A DNA stretch of 64,000 nt from Marsupella aquatica. Its lineage: Eukaryota; Marchantiophyta. Below the pieces are notes generated by a model. The model was given only the letters and a program-made list of their open reading frames with translations. It had not been told where the DNA came from and did not search any database. Shown here piece by piece: positions 58,981-64,000 of this stretch (its first letter is position 1; the number at the start of each line of letters is the position of its first letter). The DNA is taken from NCBI GenBank assembly GCA_973895155.1, contig OZ316898.1:3534001-3598000 (forward strand), given 5' to 3'. A program made the position numbers and the translations under genes.

Positions 58981-59718
58981 TTTTTCCAAATCATTGAATA
59001 TTTCACCTAAATAATTGGCTAGAATGACTGATGTAATGGTCATTATCCACAACTATCTTTGTGATCAATATGATTCAACTCTGGTCATTAAAGACATAGA
59101 CTAAATGATTCAAAGAATGACATATACAATGACTATTCTCATGGTTATTATAAACAAGTTCACTATGACTCACTTTATGTCATTCAAGACATGTCATTAA
59201 TGACTAATGTGTATCATTACGTGTCTCCTCCCAATTGAACCACGTGTCTCAATATGACTTATTTATACCGTAGTCATTTTGGACATGTCAAAAATGACCC
59301 AAATATATTGCCAAATGGTGAATCCTCTTTGAACCACGTGTCACTATTTGATTTGTTAAATAATGTACGTCATTTTGGACAAGTCCAAAATAACCAATAT
59401 TATTTGTTTTCTGATTGCCACATGTCGTTGTGTGATTGGGTACGGGGACCGTCGATGGTCAACGGCAATTGACCGTCGATGGTGATTTGTGTCGTCATTT
59501 TGGACCGTTCAGCATTTATGACCATATCATAAAAATGGTCATTTCGGATAGTATGAAATGACCACATGTTTTTAATATCATTTGTCCAAAAGGACTGTGA
59601 CCAAAATGTCCGTTGTGACGCGTCTGGAAAGACGAGAACGAGTGCGTCATTGTTTTGTTAAAAAGACCTGATTAATAGTCATTGTTTCAGTCATAAAATA
59701 CATTGTTTTCTACTAGTG
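58981..59718. repeat. Right subterminal AATGAC/GTCATT motif region
   Basis: Repeated GTCATTTTGGAC and AATGAC words in both orientations up to the terminal inverted repeat. Also ACCACGTGTC twice (59240 and 59332) and a GACCGTCGATGGT duplication at about 59447-59483. Counterpart of the left region. Confidence 0.75.
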
Positions 59719-59721
59719 CTA

Positions 59722-61135
59722 GTTGAAGGACAGTCCTTCAGAGGGTGGAGATAAGATCTACAAGACATGGCTTGTTACCAAGGGGTTCACTCAGGAGAAA
59801 GGAGTGGACTACAATGAGGTCTTTTCACCGGTGGCTAAGTATTCCACAATTCGGATCTTGTGTCAGCTTGTTGTGTTTTTTAGTCTGGTGATGGATCAGA
59901 TGGATGTTGTTACTGCTTTTCTCTATGGCAACTTGGAAGAGTTGATCTTCATGAGACAGCCACTAGGCTTTATGAAGAAGGGCCAAGAGAACTTAGTTTA
60001 CAGATTGCTCAAGTCCTTGTATGGATTGAAGCAATTTCCCAGACAGTGGAACAAGCGGTTTGATGATTTCATGCTTGCTCAAGGTTTTACAAGGATGGTG
60101 TATGATCCTTGTGTGTATACGAAATCAGTTAAGAATGATGTGTTTGGTTTCATCATTCTAGTGATCTATGTGGATGACATGCTGATTGTGGCTAAAGATC
60201 AATCTGAGGTTGACAATTTCAAGACGAAATTGAGTGCTGAATTCAGGATGAAGGATCTTGGTAAGGCCAAGAGGATCTTAGGGATGGAGATTTTTAGGAA
60301 CTCTGATACTAGACAGTTGTGCTTGAGTCAAGGCCAGTATGCGAGGAAAGTACTTGCACGATTCAACATGGAGATCTGTAAACCAGTGAGTATTCCTTTA
60401 GCTTCACATTTCAAGTTATCATCGGCTTTCTCTCCTACGGATGGTGTGGAGAAAGGTCTGATGGCTAAGATTCCTTATGAGAAGGCAGTAGGCAGTCTAA
60501 TGTATTTGATGACTTGTACAAAGCCTGACTTGGCCCTAGCGATGGGCAAGGTTAGCAAATTCATGTCAAATCCAGGGAAGGTACATTGGGAAGCTGTGAA
60601 ATGGATTCTCAGGTATCTGAAGGGTACACAGGACTATGGATTACTATTTGATAACAGACCAGATAGAACGTTAGTTGGCTATGTAGATTCTGACTATGGA
60701 GGCTGTCTGGATACAAGGAGGTCTACAACTGGGTTTGTTTTTACTCTTGGAGGGGGATGTATCAGTTGGAAATCTACATTTCAAAAGTGTATATCTCAGT
60801 CTACTACAGAAGCAGAGTATGTTGTAGCAGTAGAAGCAGCAAAGGAAGCAATTTGGTTGGACAAGTTGATTGTGGAGATGGGTTTAGAGCATGGCAAAAT
60901 GACTCTAAACTGTGATAGTTAGAGTGTTCTTCACTTGGCTGCTAACCAGGTGATGGATAGCAGGGTGAAACACATTGATATCAGGTACCATTTTATCAGG
61001 CAAGCAGTGTCTGATAAAACTTTTGAGCTAGTCAAGATTGATGGAAAGCTCAATCCCGCTGATGCCTTTACCAAAGTGATTCCTTTGGAGAGTTTTTCAA
61101 GACACCGTGCTACTTTGCAGGTTTTGCAGTTGTAG
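59722..61135 (+). pseudogene. Ty1/copia pol, 3' part (reverse transcriptase, RNase H)
   Basis: Continues the frame broken at 46835. Reverse transcriptase landmarks: WLVTKGFTQ, DYNEVFSPVAK, QMDVVTAFLYG, SLYGLKQFPRQW and the catalytic YVDDM. RNase H landmarks: VGYVDSDYGG, STTGFVF, SQSTTEAEYV and the C-terminal VKHIDIRYHFIR and LNPADAFTK. A TAG at 60920-60922, where copia elements normally have a Gln codon (CDSQSV), truncates RNase H. Otherwise this half is open, so it decayed less than the 5' half. The first in-frame ATG is not a true start; the protein would have been part of a polyprotein. Confidence 0.93.
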
Positions 61136-61330
61136 TACAAGTAGAGTTATTTAGCAATGTGTGACTATTTGTTTATGGATTACTCATTCCTGTTTGGCTA
61201 CGGCTTAGTTCTAGTTAACCCTTAGTTAACCCTTGTGGTTTTTAGGGGGAGACCTGGTTTGGTGATTGTCTAGAACTTCCCGCTGAAGATTCCATATGGT
61301 AGCATTTAGTCTAGTCCCCAAGACAAGAGT

Positions 61331-61342
61331 CAAGGGGGAGTT
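61331..61342 (+). promoter_or_regulatory. Polypurine tract of the copia element
   Basis: CAAGGGGGAGTT lies immediately before the 3' LTR, where plus-strand DNA synthesis would be primed. Confidence 0.75.
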
Positions 61343-61686
61343 TGTTAGATATTGCTCTAGTCTTGTGACTCATGAGCTAACCACAGTTAGTCTAACTTGG
61401 GTTAGGACTTAGCTAATGTTAGCGGTAGTGTTGTTGTGCATATAGCCAGGGCTGATGCCAGACCCTAGTGGAACTTAGGCTCATTGTTACGGAGCTAGTT
61501 GAGAGATAGGGAGAGCTTGTGCTGTGGATGCTTGGTATGGCCGGTCGGCCTAGAGTGCAGTAAAGCTCTTGTGTGTTCCCGTGGACGTAGCCTCATGTGG
61601 AGGTGAACCACGTATCTCTCTGTGTCGACTATTGTGCGTTGGATGGTTCATGGGCTTGCCGTTACGAATGTCGTCTATGCTCAACA
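61343..61686 (+). repeat. 3' LTR of the copia retrotransposon
   Basis: TGTTAGAT...GCTCAACA, 344 bp, preceded by the polypurine tract. Similar to 43537-43906 and to the solo LTR at 44362-44693. Visible differences from the 5' LTR, including indels, show that the insertion is old. Confidence 0.82.
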
Positions 61687-62225
61687 TGGTTGGCTTTTTC
61701 TGTGGCCCTGTCCTTGGCTCTCTAGCCCTTGGCTTTGGAGGTTTTTGGTGCTCCCCGCCCAATCTCTGATCAGTTCTTCAAGCCCGTGCAGTTTTTTTAT
61801 ATTGAGCGGAGGCCTTTCCCCTTTGTTTCTGTCCTCACTGCCTCCTTTCGATAGAGGGTGTCTGTTGCACTTTAGCAGGCCCATGCATTCACTCTCCTTT
61901 GTAGAGCCAAGGCAGTTGGTTTTAGGGCCTCTAGAAAGATTCCACTTTGTGCCCCTCCTGTGCGGTTTACTCCCAAGCTCTATCAGGCTTTTGAACTCTC
62001 CGCCCAATAGGGTGTTAGTCTTTTTGGATTCTTTGTTGGTTATTTGTTTTAGTGTTTGTCCCCTTGTTGATGTGGGGACTCCTTGGCTTGTGGGACCTGT
62101 TGGTCTTCTTGGGACATTTTCCCCTTTCTTTTCCCCCCTTTATTGGGTTTTTTGCCTTTGGGACCATGTCTCCCAGTTTGATGTTCTTGTCTTGTTGGCA
62201 CTCTTATATATAAATAGGATAGTCC
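61687..62225 (+). pseudogene. LINE-like reverse-transcriptase tail fragment
   Basis: Contains, broken by stops, ERRPFPFVSVLTASF and a following RVSVAL motif as in the fragments at 30112 and (minus strand) 42790. It is followed by the same pyrimidine-rich 3' region with TATTGGGTTTTTTGCC. It begins directly at the 3' LTR border. The frame between 61622 and 62263 is an out-of-register reading of this. Confidence 0.45.
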
Positions 62226-62900
62226 TAAAAGCTTTTTATTACCATTTGGGGGACATTGTTTAGAGTTGGAGTAACCCTATGGTTACACGTGTACAACCTA
62301 GCCTCAATCTCAGGCCACTCTTCCTTTTAATGCTCCATGGCAAAAAGCAGACTCGCTTTTAATGTTCCATGCCAAAAAGTACTTTATACACTGGCTATAA
62401 TCAAGCTACAATTTTGGGGGGTTATGAGACCTTGTCTTTCTTTCCTTGAGCAATATTTTACTTGCATGTTTCATGGGCTATTACTCCTTATTTGCATGAG
62501 GAGATTCAACTCTTCACGCGCAGCCAGACGTTTGAGATTCAATTCCTTCATGTATTGTCGTTTATATCTCCATTGCTTATACCGTTTCCAATGCTTAAGG
62601 GATTATAGATCAATAGGTGTCACCTGAATTGAGAACCCCTCAAAATAGTGTCTAAAATTAGTGTACTTCTCTTTCACTGGGAAAGTACTGTACCTATAAG
62701 GTACAATAACTTGTGCATTCTGGTTCAAGTATTTGTCCTTCGCCCAGAAAGTACTATATCTCTCTTCACTTTAGGGTTAATATACATTTTTTGCATTTAC
62801 TTTGTTATAATCATAGTCTCAATACTTTTAATAAGATACGATAGCTAGTGTTTCCTATATTAGTTAGATTAAATTTGATGATTCAATACTCTCAATAAGA
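62226..62900. other. Intergenic, no gene seen
   Basis: Short diverged direct repeat around CTTTTAATG(C/T)TCCATG(G/C)CAAAAAG (about 62325-62380). No gene is recognised. Confidence 0.35.
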
Positions 62901-63150
62901 TATCATAGACTTTTTTATTGGCCAAGGGATGAGCCTATAACCAAGAGGTCCCAGGTTCAATCCCCCCTCCACACGCAAATGGTGTGGAGGGTATGTGTGT
63001 GTATGTGTGGATGGAGTGTACTGGTGGGAGTTCTCGTTGGGGCATTGAGGGCCTGGTTCATCCCTCTCTCAGTCTTGGACTGGGTCTCTGTCGGATCTGT
63101 AGGTCTGCTTTTGGCTTTTAAGGCAAAAACAAGAAACTATCATAGACTTT
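62901..63150 (+). mobile_element. tRNA-derived SINE with 13-bp target duplication
   Basis: TATCATAGACTTT flanks the body at 62901-62913 and 63138-63150. The body has box A-like GGCCAAGGGATGAGCC, box B-like GGTTCAATCCC, a GTGTGGAGGGTATGTGTG stretch and a TTTTAAGGCAAAAAC tail. Head and tail match the nested SINE at 35745-36069. The layout is like plant Au-type SINEs, but I cannot confirm the family. Confidence 0.85.
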
Positions 63151-64000
63151 AGTGTGGATAACGACTTAAAATAACTGTGCCTTAGAAGGGAAGAGCTATA
63201 TTGCAAACACTATTCTTGGGTACCATTTTTAATTGATCCTAGAATCTCAAATAACAGGTAGCATTTCATAGCAGAAAAATGTTTTTTTTTCAAACAGCTT
63301 TTAAGTACATTGTCACTAAAGATGTTTGAATTTACAATATTATCACTATTTTTTTTTCGTATTTACAAAATTGTCACGGTTTCCGTATAGTTTCCCTGGT
63401 TACCTTGGTAAACTTGTCATCTGTATACCAAACCGTGATATTTTTATAAATATAGAAAAGATAATGACAATATTGTGAATTAGAACATCTTTAGTGGCAA
63501 AGTGATTAAAAACTCTTTTTTCAAATTTGTAAACCCAGGATGGTAAGGATTTGGCTGGATCCAGTACTATAGTTGTTGATGTCTCTTAGAGTGGGACCCA
63601 AAACTGCCCCCAAGTTCTTCTAAGGCTGCCCTTAGATGCAAAATGGCTAGTAGAGTGTGATCCAAGGGGTTATTTTTGGTTTAGTTTTTAAAGCAACAAC
63701 CCTTGCCCTCAATATTGTGGGGGCCGCGTTACTTGAGCTAGGTGCGAAGTGAATTGAAATGCCACATGTCTCATTTTCTTTGTTGGCTAAACTAAGGGTG
63801 GCTTTACAAGAACTTAGGGTAAGTTCCTCTTTTTCGAAGTGTTAGATGCAATCCTATGGAAATCAATCATATGTGAGAACATACCATTCTTCACGTCCAT
63901 TCTTGTCAGTGGATTGCATGGTTGGTAAATTGCATTGATTACTTCTTGAACTGACACATTTTGGCTGGCAATCTAAGTACATTTTAACTCTTGCGTAAGG
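63151..64000. other. Intergenic with a small inverted-repeat element
   Basis: Around 63300-63530 a block ending TTTTTAAG...ACTAAAGATGTTTGAATT is mirrored by AATTAGAACATCTTTAGTGG...ATTAAAAACTC, suggesting a MITE of about 230 bp. CTAAGGGTGGCTTTAC at 63790 is the reverse complement of motifs at 231 and 574. Confidence 0.4.

Larger units (their letters stand above)
46833..59721. mobile_element. CACTA (En/Spm-type) DNA transposon, 12,883 bp, non-autonomous
   Basis: The element spans 46836-59718. Its ends are CACTAGAAGAAAACA and, reverse-complemented from the right, CACTAGTAGAAAACA: a 15-bp terminal inverted repeat with one mismatch, starting with the diagnostic CACTA. Three-base target copies flank it (CAA at 46833-46835, CTA at 59719-59721, one substitution). 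Removing the element and one target copy restores the copia frame across the junction, which confirms the ends. I find no TPase (TNP2-type) or TNPA frame, so it must rely on another element. Terminal kilobases are dense in AATGAC/GTCATT motifs, the left half is a macrosatellite, and the right half carries plant gene fragments. Confidence 0.88.

Noticed and set aside
61622-62263. 213-residue plus-strand frame
   Set aside because: Out-of-register reading across the 3' LTR end and a decayed LINE-like tail; the related copies keep a different frame.

Overview
The window is nuclear DNA of a land plant. Its genes carry GT–AG introns with sequence-supported exons, they encode plant plastid-type proteins, and they sit among retrotransposons, a CACTA transposon, Helitron-like elements and SINEs. 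I cannot name the species. Nothing points to a bacterial or organellar source, and I saw no rRNA genes, tRNA genes or CRISPR array.

Protein-coding genes. Five intact multi-exon genes can be assembled by splicing. Two are paralogous ATL-type acyl-ACP thioesterases of the hotdog fold. One lies on the minus strand (6372-8599) and one on the plus strand (20473-22412). They form an inverted pair with identical internal exon lengths (101, 110 and 96 nt), and both have an unusual Asn/Gly/Ser-rich C-terminal tail. Two are tandem copies of a two-exon SRPBCC-family protein of 148 residues, both on the minus strand (27858-28430 and 34634-35204), inside a direct segmental duplication. The fifth is a ten-exon DUF1350 alpha/beta-hydrolase, probably plastid-targeted, on the minus strand (37464-41818).

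Region by region. From 1 to 5.4 kb there are Helitron-like and retroposed sequences. From 5.4 to 9.3 kb lies the first thioesterase and its promoter, which has a duplicated TATA region. From 9.3 to 16 kb there are AAGATGT-rich Helitron-like repeats and minisatellites. From 16 to 20 kb I recognise no gene. The second thioesterase follows at 20 to 22.4 kb. From 23.7 to 35.6 kb is the direct duplication with the SRPBCC genes. Each copy carries its own insertions, including a 1160-bp Helitron whose empty site is visible in the other copy. From 35.7 to 36.7 kb a SINE is nested in a MITE-like element. The DUF1350 gene fills 37.4 to 41.8 kb.

From 43.5 to 61.7 kb there is a decayed Ty1/copia retrotransposon. 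Its pol gene is split by a 12.9-kb CACTA (En/Spm-type) transposon at 46836-59718. This transposon has no recognisable transposase. It contains an array of about seven 577-bp units, most with a 36-bp near-palindrome, dense GTCATT/AATGAC motifs towards both ends, and what look like captured plant gene fragments (2-oxoglutarate dioxygenase N-domain, anthranilate phosphoribosyltransferase, possibly a helicase). The window ends with a LINE-like tail and a second SINE of the same family with a 13-bp target duplication.

The genes do not form an operon-like pathway. The thioesterases and the DUF1350 protein are probably plastid proteins, the former acting on acyl-ACP. The strongest unusual material is the internal organisation of the CACTA element and the C-terminal tails of the thioesterases.
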